A stretch of 64,000 nucleotides of DNA from Pseudogemmatithrix spongiicola. GTDB taxonomy: Bacteria; Gemmatimonadota; Gemmatimonadetes; Gemmatimonadales; Gemmatimonadaceae. Under the pieces are notes generated by a model. The model worked only from the letters and a program-made list of their open reading frames with translations, was not told where the DNA came from and searched no databases. Positions 1-9,579 of the stretch are shown piece by piece. The translations under genes and the position numbers were made by a program. Position 1 is the first letter of the stretch, and each line of letters starts with the position of its first letter. The DNA lies in the NCBI RefSeq assembly GCF_030623445.1, contig NZ_CP130613.1, forward strand, positions 2,604,001 to 2,668,000, given 5' to 3'.

Positions 1-2
1 CC

Positions 3-353
3 CCGCACTTCTGGGCCTTGGCGCTCAACAAGCAGCGCGACTATGGCAACGCCGGCGTGCCGATGGCGCCGCTGGTGTGGGGCGAGGAGGAGACCATCGC
101 GCAGATGTGGTGGTACTCGGTGCTGCTGGTCGGTCTCACGGTGCTGCCGGTGGCGTTCGGTGCCTTCGGGCCCATCTACCTCGTGAGCGCCCTCGTCCTC
201 GGCGGGCTGCTGCTGTGGGGTGTGTGGAAGGTGCGCGCCGCCGCGACGCCCGAGGCCCGCGTGAAGCCGTCGTGGTGGGTGTACGGTTATTCCCTGCTCT
301 ATCTCGCGTTGCTGTTCCTCGCGATGGCGATCGATCGGCGGGTGTTCGCGTAA
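3..353 (+). CDS. ctaB: Protoheme IX farnesyltransferase (heme O synthase), C-terminal part
   Basis: The gene is cut by the window start; the frame is open from base 3 and ends at TAA 351-353. The readable part begins PHFWALALNKQRDY, followed by GVPMAPLV, which matches the conserved region of the UbiA-type heme O synthase that farnesylates heme b for cytochrome oxidase. Three hydrophobic segments follow, ending in a short basic tail (DRRVFA). The stop lies only a few bases before the repeat that carries the IS110, so the insertion did not break the gene. Family assignment is confident; length and start are unknown. Confidence 0.88.
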   Translation, partial: PHFWALALNKQRDYGNAGVPMAPLVWGEEETIAQMWWYSVLLVGLTVLPVAFGAFGPIYLVSALVLGGLLLWGVWKVRAAATPEARVKPSWWVYGYSLLYLALLFLAMAIDRRVFA

Positions 354-355
354 CT

Positions 356-370
356 GCGTTCACCACGAAG
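356..370. repeat. Left arm fragment of CACGAAGG-type palindromic repeat, interrupted by IS110
   Basis: CGTTCACCACGAAG is the first arm of the repeat that is intact at 11549-11676 and 60797-60922. In those copies the next bases are GCACGAAGGG; here IS110 sequence follows instead, and GCACGAAGGG resumes at 1552. The last four bases, GAAG (367-370), reappear at 1548-1551. Confidence 0.85.
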
Positions 371-394
371 CAACCGTGTCTCGAAGGTGAGGAG

Positions 395-2853
<2,459 letters not shown>

Positions 2854-2854
2854 G

Positions 2855-3475
2855 TCAGCGCACCGCGCGCCATTGGGCGCGCCATTCGCAGGTGCCCTCG
2901 CCGCGGGAGGCGCAGCGCACATGCTCCACGGCCCCGACGCCATCGACGAGCTGCTGCATGAGTTCGCGCAGCGCCGCTTCGTAGAAGGTGCAGCCGACCT
3001 GCTTTGCGGCCGCGTCGAGGGTGACCGAGGACTTCACGTCGAGGTGGATGGACGCCCCGACGCGCCGCACGTCGCCGCCGAGGTAGCGCTGGCCGATCTT
3101 GCGGATCTGCGCCAGCGCCAGCGGCCGCGCGAGCAATGACGGCAGCAGGTGCGTGAGCTTCTTGGTGAGGGCGGGCACGCGCTGGTACGTCCGGCGCGCG
3201 ACGTTGCGACCGGCCTCGCGGAAGACCGCCTCGGCGTCCGGTCGGCGCCCAATGAGGCGCGCGATGCCCGCCGCCTCGTCCTCGGTTGGCCGCTGGCCGC
3301 GCTTCACGGCCTCGTGGTACCGCCGGATCTGCGCATGCACGGTATCGCTCAGGCCGAAGCGCTTGATGCGCAGCTCCTCGACGAACTCCGTCTCGAGTTC
3401 CTCATCGGGGAGGTCGACGGTGCGGACCGCTTCCAGGAGCGCCAGCGGAACGAGGGGATCGACGGTTGCGGACAC
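2855..3475 (-). CDS. Conserved hypothetical protein, possible V4R-like C-terminal domain
   Basis: 206 residues from GTG at 3475; an in-frame TAA just upstream excludes a longer start. The first 110 residues are charged and helical. The last 60 read CTFYEAALRELMQQLV, then VRCASRGEGTCEW, a cysteine-spaced ending that resembles V4R-type small-molecule-binding domains. I cannot name a function. The gene is directly upstream of the M24 peptidase in a two-gene unit, which suggests a shared role, but nothing more specific can be read. Confidence 0.7.
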   Translation of the reverse strand: MSATVDPLVPLALLEAVRTVDLPDEELETEFVEELRIKRFGLSDTVHAQIRRYHEAVKRGQRPTEDEAAGIARLIGRRPDAEAVFREAGRNVARRTYQRVPALTKKLTHLLPSLLARPLALAQIRKIGQRYLGGDVRRVGASIHLDVKSSVTLDAAAKQVGCTFYEAALRELMQQLVDGVGAVEHVRCASRGEGTCEWRAQWRAVR

Positions 3476-3560
3476 GGCCTGGGGGTAGGAGTCTTACTGG
3501 GAACCGTGGCGGAACTTAATGGTTGAGTGAGTGTCCGTGGCACTCCCAGCACGACGATCG

Positions 3561-3842
3561 ATGCAAGACACGCTCCCCCCGACCGACCCTACTGCAGACT
3601 GCACTGCGATCCGCGCCCATGTCGATGACGTGGTCGCGCAGGAGGCCGACGCCGTGACGGTGGCTCGGGTGGAAGCGCACGCGGCACGCTGCGCGGCGTG
3701 CCGGCACGTGATGGCGGCGGCGCGGGCGTACCGCCGCGCGATGCGCCGCGTCGGTGCCTCCGAACGCGCGCCGGCCACGCTGCGCGAGCGCGCCATCACG
3801 TTGATGCACGAGACGCGCGACCCGCGCGGACCGCGACCCTGA
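3561..3842 (+). CDS. Zinc-finger anti-sigma-like small protein
   Basis: 93 residues from ATG at 3561 (a GTG at 3531 would add ten). Residues around 40-50 read EAHAARCAACRHV, the H-x3-C-x2-C motif of ZAS-type anti-sigma factors, with a partner region before it and a basic helical tail after it. There is no membrane segment, so it would be a soluble ZAS protein. Unusually, no ECF sigma factor gene is adjacent; the gene upstream is divergent and the next gene encodes a DUF92 membrane protein. It may control a sigma factor encoded elsewhere. Confidence 0.72.
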   Translation: MQDTLPPTDPTADCTAIRAHVDDVVAQEADAVTVARVEAHAARCAACRHVMAAARAYRRAMRRVGASERAPATLRERAITLMHETRDPRGPRP

Positions 3843-4627
3843 TCCTTCGCGGGCTGGTCGGGCTCCTGGCCGCCGCGGTGGTGGCGAGCCTCGCCTGCCG
3901 CGCCCACGCACTCTCGAAGAGCGGTGCGATCGCGGCCGTGCTCGTCGGCGCGACAAGCGCTGCGGCCGGCTGGGCGTGGGCCGTGCTGCTCATCGGCTGG
4001 TTCGTGGCGTCCAGCGCGCTCACGCGAGTCGGGGCGGCGGCCAAGCACGCGCGCACGGCGGCGACGTTACCCGCGACCAGCGCGCGCACGGCGACGCAGG
4101 TCGTAGCCAACGGCGGCGTGTACGCGATTGCCGCTCTCGCCGCGACGCTGAGTGGCACCGCGTGGTGCAGCGTCGCCGCGCTCGGGGCACTCGCCGCAGC
4201 GGCCGCGGATACGTGGGCTACGGAGATCGGCCTGCTCGTGGGCCGAGCACCGCGCAGCATCATCGGCGGCGGCCCGATGGAACCGGGCCTGTCCGGCGGC
4301 GTGACGTGGCCGGGAACCATCGGCGGCGCGGCGGGCGCGTTGGCCGTCGCGGGTGCGGCGGTCGCCTTGCAGCTCGCCACGCCGGCGGTGCTCATGGCCA
4401 TCACCGGGGCCGGCATCGTCGGCGGCCTCGGCGATAGCCTGCTCGGCGCCACCGTCCAGGCGAAACGCCGCTGCGCCCGCTGTGCCCGATGGACGGAACG
4501 CGCCACGCATGACTGCGGCGTCGCCACCGAACACGGCCGCGGCTGGCGCTGGATGACCAATGACACCGTCAACCTCTGCGCGACGTTCATCGGGGCAACG
4601 GCGGCAATCTTCTTCTTGATTCCTTAA
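3839..4627 (+). CDS. DUF92 family integral membrane protein
   Basis: About 262 residues, very hydrophobic, with about six membrane segments. The family motifs are visible: ADTWATEIG in the middle, GGLGDSLLGATVQ later, and NDTVNL near the end. DUF92 proteins are related to TMEM19 and plant VTE6 (phytyl-phosphate kinase), so a lipid-phosphate role is possible but unproven. The start is uncertain: no ATG, GTG or TTG lies near the first membrane segment. CTG at 3839 overlaps the stop of the previous gene (CTGA) and suggests coupled translation; GTG 3698 or GTG 3878 are alternatives. Confidence 0.8.
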   Translation: MILRGLVGLLAAAVVASLACRAHALSKSGAIAAVLVGATSAAAGWAWAVLLIGWFVASSALTRVGAAAKHARTAATLPATSARTATQVVANGGVYAIAALAATLSGTAWCSVAALGALAAAAADTWATEIGLLVGRAPRSIIGGGPMEPGLSGGVTWPGTIGGAAGALAVAGAAVALQLATPAVLMAITGAGIVGGLGDSLLGATVQAKRRCARCARWTERATHDCGVATEHGRGWRWMTNDTVNLCATFIGATAAIFFLIP

Positions 4628-4630
4628 GCT

Positions 4631-5116
4631 ATGCAGCACGTGACCCTCGATCCCACGACCTTCCGCGCCTCGCTGGCGCGCTTTGCTTCCGGCGTCACCA
4701 TCGTGACCGCGCGCGACCGCGACGGCCATGATTTCGGCATGACCGTGAGCGCCTTCTCGTCGCTCTCGCTCACCCCGCCGATGATCCTCGTCTGCATCGA
4801 CAACGGCGCGTCGGTCGCGCCGGTGCTCGAGCACTGCGAGACGTTTGCCGTGAACATCCTCGCCGAGGGGCAGGAGGCGCTCTCGCGGCGCTTCGCCGAG
4901 CGCGAGATCGACCGCTTCGAGGGCGTGGACCTCACGCGAGGCGAGACCGGCGTCGCGCTGCTCGGCGGCACCCTGGCCTCGCTCGAGTGCGCGGTGACGG
5001 CGCGGCATCCGGCCGGCGATCACACGATCCTCGTCGCCGAAGTGCGCGCGGCCGAGCTGCGCGAGGGGAATCCCCTGCTCTACTATCGCGGGGCGTATCG
5101 ACGGCTCGAGCCCTGA
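4631..5116 (+). CDS. Flavin reductase domain protein
   Basis: 161 residues from ATG at 4631, three bases after the DUF92 stop. It has the FMN-binding split-barrel pattern of small flavin reductases (HpaC/NtaB type): FRASLARFASGVTIVTA at the start, TVSAFSSLSLTPPMILVCI, then FAVNILAEGQEALSRRFA, ending with LLYYRGAYRRL. Such enzymes reduce FMN or FAD with NAD(P)H, often for a partner monooxygenase. No monooxygenase is nearby, so the partner is unknown. Confidence 0.88.
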   Translation: MQHVTLDPTTFRASLARFASGVTIVTARDRDGHDFGMTVSAFSSLSLTPPMILVCIDNGASVAPVLEHCETFAVNILAEGQEALSRRFAEREIDRFEGVDLTRGETGVALLGGTLASLECAVTARHPAGDHTILVAEVRAAELREGNPLLYYRGAYRRLEP

Positions 5117-5165
5117 GCGCCGCCGGCCTGTAACGCAGGGCCGCCGCGCCGCGTAGTTTTCGGCC

Positions 5166-5855
5166 ATGACCCTCGAGCTCGAACGCGAAGACGTCGTCCA
5201 GAAGCTCTGCGCCGCGTACGCGCGCGACCAACTCACGACGGGCGAGCTGGAAGCGCGGCTCGAGCGCGTGTACAAGTCGGCCGATCGTACGCAACTCCTC
5301 ACGGTGCTCGACGGCCTGCCGGCGATCCAGGTCGCGCGACTCGGCGAAGTGCCGGTGCCCGTGCCGAACGTCGCGCCGCCGGCTCCGCGTCCGGCGCCCA
5401 TGTCGCCGAGCGACGGCCAGCTGCGCAGCGGCCGGCGCCATCAGGGCGGGCTCGGACCCGGCGAGAAGCGCTACGCGGCGTTCATGAGCGAGATCCGCAA
5501 GGAGGGCGCGTGGTCGCCGACGCCGGTCATCGTGGCGAACACGATCATGGGCAGCCTCGTGCTCGACTTCCGCGAAGCCCCGATCCCCGCCGAGGGCGTC
5601 GACATCTACGTCGACGTCATCATGGGCGAGCTGAAGGTGATCCTGCCCCCCGGACTCCCGGCGGACGTCGACTGCTCGACGTTCATGGGCTCCGTGTCCG
5701 ACAAATCGAAGGCCGGCGTGCCGGGTGCGCCGACCATCCGCGTGACGGGGAGCACGATGATGGGGGGCATCACCGTGGTGACGAAGGTACCGCGCCGCGA
5801 GGGCGAGAGTTCATTCCGCGCGCAGATGCGGCAGTGGCTCGGCAGCGGCGAGTGA
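5166..5855 (+). CDS. DUF1707 plus LiaF-like C-terminal domain protein
   Basis: 229 residues from ATG at 5166. The first 50 residues (REDVVQKLCAAYARDQLTTG, then ELEARLERVYKSAD) form a DUF1707 domain, a short helical module at the N-terminus of many actinobacterial and other envelope-related proteins. A Pro-rich linker follows. Residues about 115-215 carry repeated IMGSLVLDF / IMGELKVILPP / FMGSVSDK / MMGGITVVTK strands, the beta-helix-like repeat of the LiaF/YvqF C-terminal domain. There is no membrane segment. LiaF-type domains act in envelope-stress sensing; the role here is inferred only. Confidence 0.82.
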   Translation: MTLELEREDVVQKLCAAYARDQLTTGELEARLERVYKSADRTQLLTVLDGLPAIQVARLGEVPVPVPNVAPPAPRPAPMSPSDGQLRSGRRHQGGLGPGEKRYAAFMSEIRKEGAWSPTPVIVANTIMGSLVLDFREAPIPAEGVDIYVDVIMGELKVILPPGLPADVDCSTFMGSVSDKSKAGVPGAPTIRVTGSTMMGGITVVTKVPRREGESSFRAQMRQWLGSGE

Positions 5856-5874
5856 GCCGCTGCGGGGGCCGGTC

Positions 5875-6417
5875 CTACGGTCCCTGCGAGAGGTACGCGT
5901 CGGCGTAGCGGACGATGCTCTCGTCGATGATGCGCATGGCCTCATCGCTCTTGCCCCAGCCGACGACCTCGACGCGCTTGCCCTCGAGGTCCTTGTAGAT
6001 CGCGAAGAAGTGCTCGATCTCGCGGAGATAGTGCCCGGGGAGGTCGGCGATGTCGAAGTACTCACCGTGCATCGGGTCGTCGACGGGCACGGCGAGAATC
6101 TTGTCGTCCGGCTCGCCCTTGTCGAGCATCTTGAGCACGCCGACCGGCCGCACGTCGATCAGGCAGCCCGTGAAGGTCGGCTCCTTGATCATCACGAGCA
6201 CGTCGAGCGGGTCGTTGTCCTCGTGCAGCGTGCGCGGGATGAGCCCGTAGTCGCCAGGATAGTGCACCGCCGAGTAGAGCACGCGGTCGAGCCGGAAGAG
6301 TCCCGACTCCTTGTCGAGCTCGTACTTGTTGCGCGCGCCCTGCGGGATCTCGATCACCGCGGTGACGACTTCCGGCGCCTGACGGCCCGGCGGCAGGTCC
6401 TTCCAGGGATGGATCAC
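5875..6417 (-). CDS. ppa: Inorganic pyrophosphatase (family I)
   Basis: 180 residues from GTG at 6417. It hydrolyses pyrophosphate to phosphate with Mg2+ in the cytoplasm. The family signature DNDPLDVLV is at 67-75, with active-site residues around ARNKYELDK (28-36) and YPGDYG (53-58). The length is typical of bacterial soluble PPases. The GTG start overlaps the stop of the small ccmD-like gene (GTGA), so ppa is the last gene of the ccm unit, an odd place for a housekeeping enzyme but supported by the overlap. Confidence 0.95.
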   Translation of the reverse strand: MIHPWKDLPPGRQAPEVVTAVIEIPQGARNKYELDKESGLFRLDRVLYSAVHYPGDYGLIPRTLHEDNDPLDVLVMIKEPTFTGCLIDVRPVGVLKMLDKGEPDDKILAVPVDDPMHGEYFDIADLPGHYLREIEHFFAIYKDLEGKRVEVVGWGKSDEAMRIIDESIVRYADAYLSQGP

Positions 6418-6548
6418 CGTGCGCGCTCCATCGCCTCGCGCTTGCGGGCGACGGCGGCGCGACGGAGGCGGATCGAGAGGGCGTAGCCGACGAACATGGC
6501 GATGAGCGCGCCGTACGCCACTTGGTAATAGATCGCGTTCTCTGGCAT
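6414..6548 (-). CDS. ccmD: CcmD-like small membrane protein
   Basis: 44 residues, starting MPENAIYYQVAYGALIAM and ending in a basic tail KREAMERAR. It has one membrane segment with a positively charged C-terminal end, the size and shape of CcmD, which holds heme-loaded CcmE to the CcmABC complex. Its ATG (6548) overlaps the ccmC stop (TGATG) and its stop overlaps the ppa start (GTGA). Position and topology support the call; there is little sequence to compare in such a short protein. Confidence 0.78.
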   Translation of the reverse strand: MPENAIYYQVAYGALIAMFVGYALSIRLRRAAVARKREAMERAR

Positions 6549-7246
6549 CAGGACTCCGCGGTGGTAGCGTCGAGCAGCGCGTCGCGTTCCGCGGCGAGCG
6601 CCATGCGCTGGCGCACCAGTGCCATGTAGAGCACCGTGAACGCCCCGAGCGCCAGGAAGAGCGTCGTGATCATCACCGCCGGCATCTGGATGCCGGTCGG
6701 ATTGGCCACGATCGGCGTCGGGTGCTGCGTGCGGAAGAGGTAGACGCTGAGATGGATGAACGGGATCAGCAGCGCGCCGAGGATGCCCACGACGGCGCTG
6801 TACCGCGCCCGGGCCTGGCGATCATCGACGGCGCCGCGCAGCACGAGGTAGCCGAGGTAGAGGAACCAGAGAAACAGCGTCAGCGTGAGGCGGGCGTCCC
6901 AGACCCACCAGGCGCCCCAGATCGGCTTGCCCCAGAGCGGCCCGGAGACGAGGACGCCGGTGGTGAAGATCACGCCGACTTCGGCCGAGGACTCCGCGAA
7001 GCGATCTAGGCGCGGGTCCTTGATGAAGAGCCACACCCCGCCGGCGATCGCCGTCAGGCCGAAGGCGAGGAACGCCACCCACGCCGACGGCAGGTGCACG
7101 TAGAAGATCTTCTGCGCCATGCCCTGCAGGCGGTCAGGCGGCGTGAAGTAGATGGCGCGCACGAAGGCCGCGGTCATGAGCGCGACGGCGGCGACCATCA
7201 GCCAGTCGATGCCGCGGCGGGGGCGTACGGAAGCGGGAGCAGTCAT
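6548..7246 (-). CDS. ccmC: Heme exporter permease CcmC
   Basis: 232 residues from ATG at 7246 with six membrane segments. The heme-handling tryptophan-rich motif WGAWWVWDARLT is clear, flanked by histidines in YVHLPSAWV and IPFIHLSVY. CcmC presents heme to CcmE in system I cytochrome c maturation. It follows ccmB after four bases and overlaps ccmD. No ccmE, ccmF or ccmH is in the window. Confidence 0.94.
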   Translation of the reverse strand: MTAPASVRPRRGIDWLMVAAVALMTAAFVRAIYFTPPDRLQGMAQKIFYVHLPSAWVAFLAFGLTAIAGGVWLFIKDPRLDRFAESSAEVGVIFTTGVLVSGPLWGKPIWGAWWVWDARLTLTLFLWFLYLGYLVLRGAVDDRQARARYSAVVGILGALLIPFIHLSVYLFRTQHPTPIVANPTGIQMPAVMITTLFLALGAFTVLYMALVRQRMALAAERDALLDATTAES

Positions 7247-7250
7247 CAGG

Positions 7251-7940
7251 TCAGTCTTCGAGCGTGAACGGGAACGTCAGCATGCAGGCGTACAGGAAGA
7301 CGAGGTCGAAGGCGAGCAGGATACGGAACCAGCCCAGCGACTCGTCCACGGGGCGTCCCGCGAGCAGCTTGGCGGTGACCTGCGCCGCCGGGAGCACGAT
7401 CGGGACGAAGAACGGCAGCGCGAGCACCGGCAGCAGCAGCTCGGCCATGCGCGTGTTGGACGTAATGCCGGCGAACAGCGTCCCGACGCAGGTGAGTCCG
7501 ATGGCCGCGAGGAGCATCGCCAGCGCCAGCGGACCGACGACCACCGAGAGCGGCAGGTTGTAGAACAGCGCCAGCGCAGGCAGCGCCACCACTTGAACTC
7601 CCAGCACGAACGCGAAGTTCGCCAGCGCCTTGCCGAGGAAGATGGACTCGCGCGCGACCGGCGCGACGAGCAGCGCGTCCATCGCGCGTTCCTGCGCCTC
7701 GACCCCGAAGCTGCGGTGCAGGCCGAGGAGGCCGGAAAACGTAAACGTCACCCAGAGGATGCCAGGCGCGACGTCCACGGCGGCCACGGCGGTGGGATCC
7801 CAGGCGAAGTAGAAGATCACCAGCGAGAGCAGCGAGAGCACCAACGCCGAGAGGAACGCCGAGCGCGAGCGGAACTCGATGGCGAGGTCCTTGCGGGCGA
7901 TCAGCCAGGCGGCGCCGAGCAGGCCGGGGGGTCGGTTCAT
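7251..7940 (-). CDS. ccmB: Heme exporter permease CcmB
   Basis: 229 residues from ATG at 7940. It has six hydrophobic segments, the N-terminal region ARKDLAIEFRSRSAF and the motif LLGLHRSFGVEAQERAMDAL typical of CcmB. With CcmA it forms the ABC part of the heme chaperone pathway. The start overlaps the ccmA stop by four bases (ATGA), so the two subunits are translationally coupled. Confidence 0.94.
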   Translation of the reverse strand: MNRPPGLLGAAWLIARKDLAIEFRSRSAFLSALVLSLLSLVIFYFAWDPTAVAAVDVAPGILWVTFTFSGLLGLHRSFGVEAQERAMDALLVAPVARESIFLGKALANFAFVLGVQVVALPALALFYNLPLSVVVGPLALAMLLAAIGLTCVGTLFAGITSNTRMAELLLPVLALPFFVPIVLPAAQVTAKLLAGRPVDESLGWFRILLAFDLVFLYACMLTFPFTLED

Positions 7941-8635
7941 GCGAAGAGCTCCCGGTATTCGGCGGCGTAGCGTGCGACGTCGAGCCCCTGCGTGGGCTCG
8001 TGGCGGACAAAGCTGCCGGCCCGCATGACGGCGGCGTGCGACGCGACGGCAAGGCCCTCGCTGAGCGCATGGGTGACGACGACCAGCGCGGCACCGGCGC
8101 TGCGGCGCTCGAGCAGCAATCCGGTGAGGGCGCTCGCGCCCTGTTCATCGAGGCCGGTGTAGGGCTCGTCGGCGAGCAGCACGTCCGGCCCATGCACGAT
8201 GGCGCGGGCGATGGCGACGCGCTGCTGCAGGCCGCGCGAGAGCGCCCGGACGGGCACGTCGGCGCGGTCCGCGACGCGCAGCTGCTCGAGGGCGTGCTGC
8301 GTCACCGACTCGGCATCCGGCACGCCGTGCAGCTGTGCCGCGAAGCGCACGTTCTCGCGCGCGGTCAGCGTGTCGTAGAGCATGGTGCGGTGCGAGATCA
8401 GTCCGACGCGGGCCCGGGCATGGGGGGCCGGGAGCGCGGCGCCGGCGATGGCCGCCGACCCGCTGTTGGGCTTGAGCAGGCCGGCGAGCAGCCGCAGGAG
8501 CGTCGTCTTGCCGGCCCCGTTCGGACCGAAGAGCGCGAGGGCCTCACCGGCCGCGATGCCGAAGGAGACGTCGTTGACGGCCTGGCGCGTCCCGAAGGCG
8601 CGCACGAGGCGGCGGGCTTCGAGCAGCGGGGTCAC
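7937..8635 (-). CDS. ccmA: Heme exporter ATPase CcmA
   Basis: 232 residues from GTG at 8635. ABC ATPase with Walker A GPNGAGKTT (37-45), a signature variant LSRGLQQRVAIARA and Walker B DVLLADEP, followed by the H-loop VVVTHALSEG. The SRG form of the signature is usual in CcmA. It is the first gene of ccmA-ccmB-ccmC-ccmD-ppa on the minus strand and drives release of heme-loaded CcmE. Confidence 0.93.
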   Translation of the reverse strand: MTPLLEARRLVRAFGTRQAVNDVSFGIAAGEALALFGPNGAGKTTLLRLLAGLLKPNSGSAAIAGAALPAPHARARVGLISHRTMLYDTLTARENVRFAAQLHGVPDAESVTQHALEQLRVADRADVPVRALSRGLQQRVAIARAIVHGPDVLLADEPYTGLDEQGASALTGLLLERRSAGAALVVVTHALSEGLAVASHAAVMRAGSFVRHEPTQGLDVARYAAEYRELFA

Positions 8636-8710
8636 GACTTGCGGTCCGAGGCGAGCGGCATCCTCGGAAAGTTACCCGCGGCGCCGTCCCGACGGGACGG
8701 CGCCGCCCAA

Positions 8711-9043
8711 TCAGCCCGTGCGCTCGATGTCGAACAGCGGTCCCATCCGTGTCTCATCGAAGAGGCGCTCGACGGCGCTCGGCACGGCATGGAGCCGCAC
8801 ACGCATGCCGCGCTCGCGCGCGCGCTTCTGAAGGAGCACGAGGACACCCAGCCCGCTGGCGTCGATGTCGACGACGGCCGAGAAGTCGAGCTCTACGCTC
8901 GCGGCCCCGGCGGCGAACGCCGCGTCGAGCGCCTGCAGCGCTTCGGTGCGGAACTCAACGCGAGTCTCGGTGGTGAGATGGGGCGGACAAGCGAGGGGAG
9001 CCATGCGGTCCACGTCCGTGGCCAAGGTGGGTGATGCGGTCAT
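8711..9043 (-). CDS. STAS-domain protein (anti-sigma antagonist-like)
   Basis: 110 residues from ATG at 9043, chosen because GGAGG lies eight bases upstream; a TTG at 9058 would lie inside that ribosome site. The STAS core VELDFSAVVDIDASGLGVL is at 50-68, with S63 at the position phosphorylated in SpoIIAA-type proteins. Such proteins bind anti-sigma kinases or act in larger signalling assemblies. No partner kinase is adjacent. The leader carries a GEMM-I riboswitch, so expression is probably set by a cyclic dinucleotide. Confidence 0.88.
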   Translation of the reverse strand: MTASPTLATDVDRMAPLACPPHLTTETRVEFRTEALQALDAAFAAGAASVELDFSAVVDIDASGLGVLVLLQKRARERGMRVRLHAVPSAVERLFDETRMGPLFDIERTG

Positions 9044-9126
9044 TGCAGCGTCCTCCAAGTGAGAGGCGTGCCCACCACCCGACCTTCGTTGCTCCCGTTG
9101 TCCCCGCGTCTGGGTCCTGCGATGCG

Positions 9127-9216
9127 GTCACTTCGGCAACCGGACGATCTCGAGAATCCGAGACTCCTGGCTTTGCGTCCCCGCCTCGCGACGGGTTTGC
9201 TCTTGTCGGTGTGGCG
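9127..9216 (-). promoter_or_regulatory. GEMM-I cyclic-dinucleotide riboswitch with A at specificity position
   Basis: In minus-strand reading the aptamer shows GAGCAAACC (9202-9194), a 4-bp stem CGTC/GGCG closed by a GCGA tetraloop, the core GGGACGCAAAGCC (9181-9169), a variable hairpin with TCTCG/CGAGA, and the closing GGTTGCCGAAGTG (9141-9129). These are the conserved blocks of the c-di-GMP-I family, including the GNRA tetraloop. In Vc2 the bases before CAAACC are GGG, the middle one being G20 that contacts the ligand. Here they read GAG, giving A20, the mark of the cyclic AMP-GMP subclass. About 85 bases separate it from the STAS start. Confidence 0.85.
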
Positions 9217-9240
9217 AACTGCACGCCACAGACATGGAAT

Positions 9241-9256
9241 GGCGAGATGCGTGCCA
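9241..9256 (-). promoter_or_regulatory. Possible sigma-54 (-24/-12) promoter for the riboswitch-STAS transcript
   Basis: The minus strand reads TGGCAC-GCATC-TCGCC, with GG and GC ten bases apart as in -24/-12 promoters; the -12 half (TCGCC) differs from the best consensus. Transcription would begin near 9230, about 14 bases before the aptamer, which is a sensible place. No enhancer site or activator was found, so this stays a weak prediction. Confidence 0.33.
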
Positions 9257-9390
9257 GATTGTGCGATTCGTAAGTTGCTGTCCTTACTCGACTTATCGTG
9301 GTATCACATCGTGATTTCTTCGGTTTTTCGTGCAGGGCGCGGCACTTCTGGCAAAATACGCGTCGGTGTCGATATTTACGACAGAACTGC

Positions 9391-9508
9391 CTTCACCACG
9401 AAGGCACGAAGACACGAAGGCTGGCAGATCCTCACGACCAGGCTTTGACTGGGACCGCACCCGCGCACCCGACCACTTCCTTCGTGGCTCCGTGTCTTCG
9501 TGGCTGTC
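9391..9508. repeat. CACGAAGG-type inverted repeat, divergent interior
   Basis: The left arm reads CTTCACCACGAAGG then CACGAAGACACGAAGG (three tandem octamers); the right arm near 9480-9505 reads CCTTCGTGGCTCCGTGTC and TTCGTGGC. The interior differs from the other copies and lacks their central palindrome. Unlike them, it lies upstream of a gene (acs) rather than at gene ends. The rest of the 9257-9579 gap has no gene that I can support; the short frames there are translations of the repeat. Confidence 0.75.
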
Positions 9509-9579
9509 GCCCTTCCGGGGCACAGACGGAACGCGACGAAACCGGTGTACCGGCGGACGTGTCGCGTTAGGATTGACCC

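Noticed and set aside
1-370. ctaB as a gene broken by the IS110
   Set aside because: The stop codon at 351-353 is upstream of the insertion point at 370, and the protein C-terminus looks complete.
9298-9570. Short open frames rich in His, Glu, Arg and Lys (for example RRHEDT) in the acs upstream gap
   Set aside because: They are translations of the CACGAAGG repeat arms. The same peptide pattern appears at every copy of the repeat and in both orientations.
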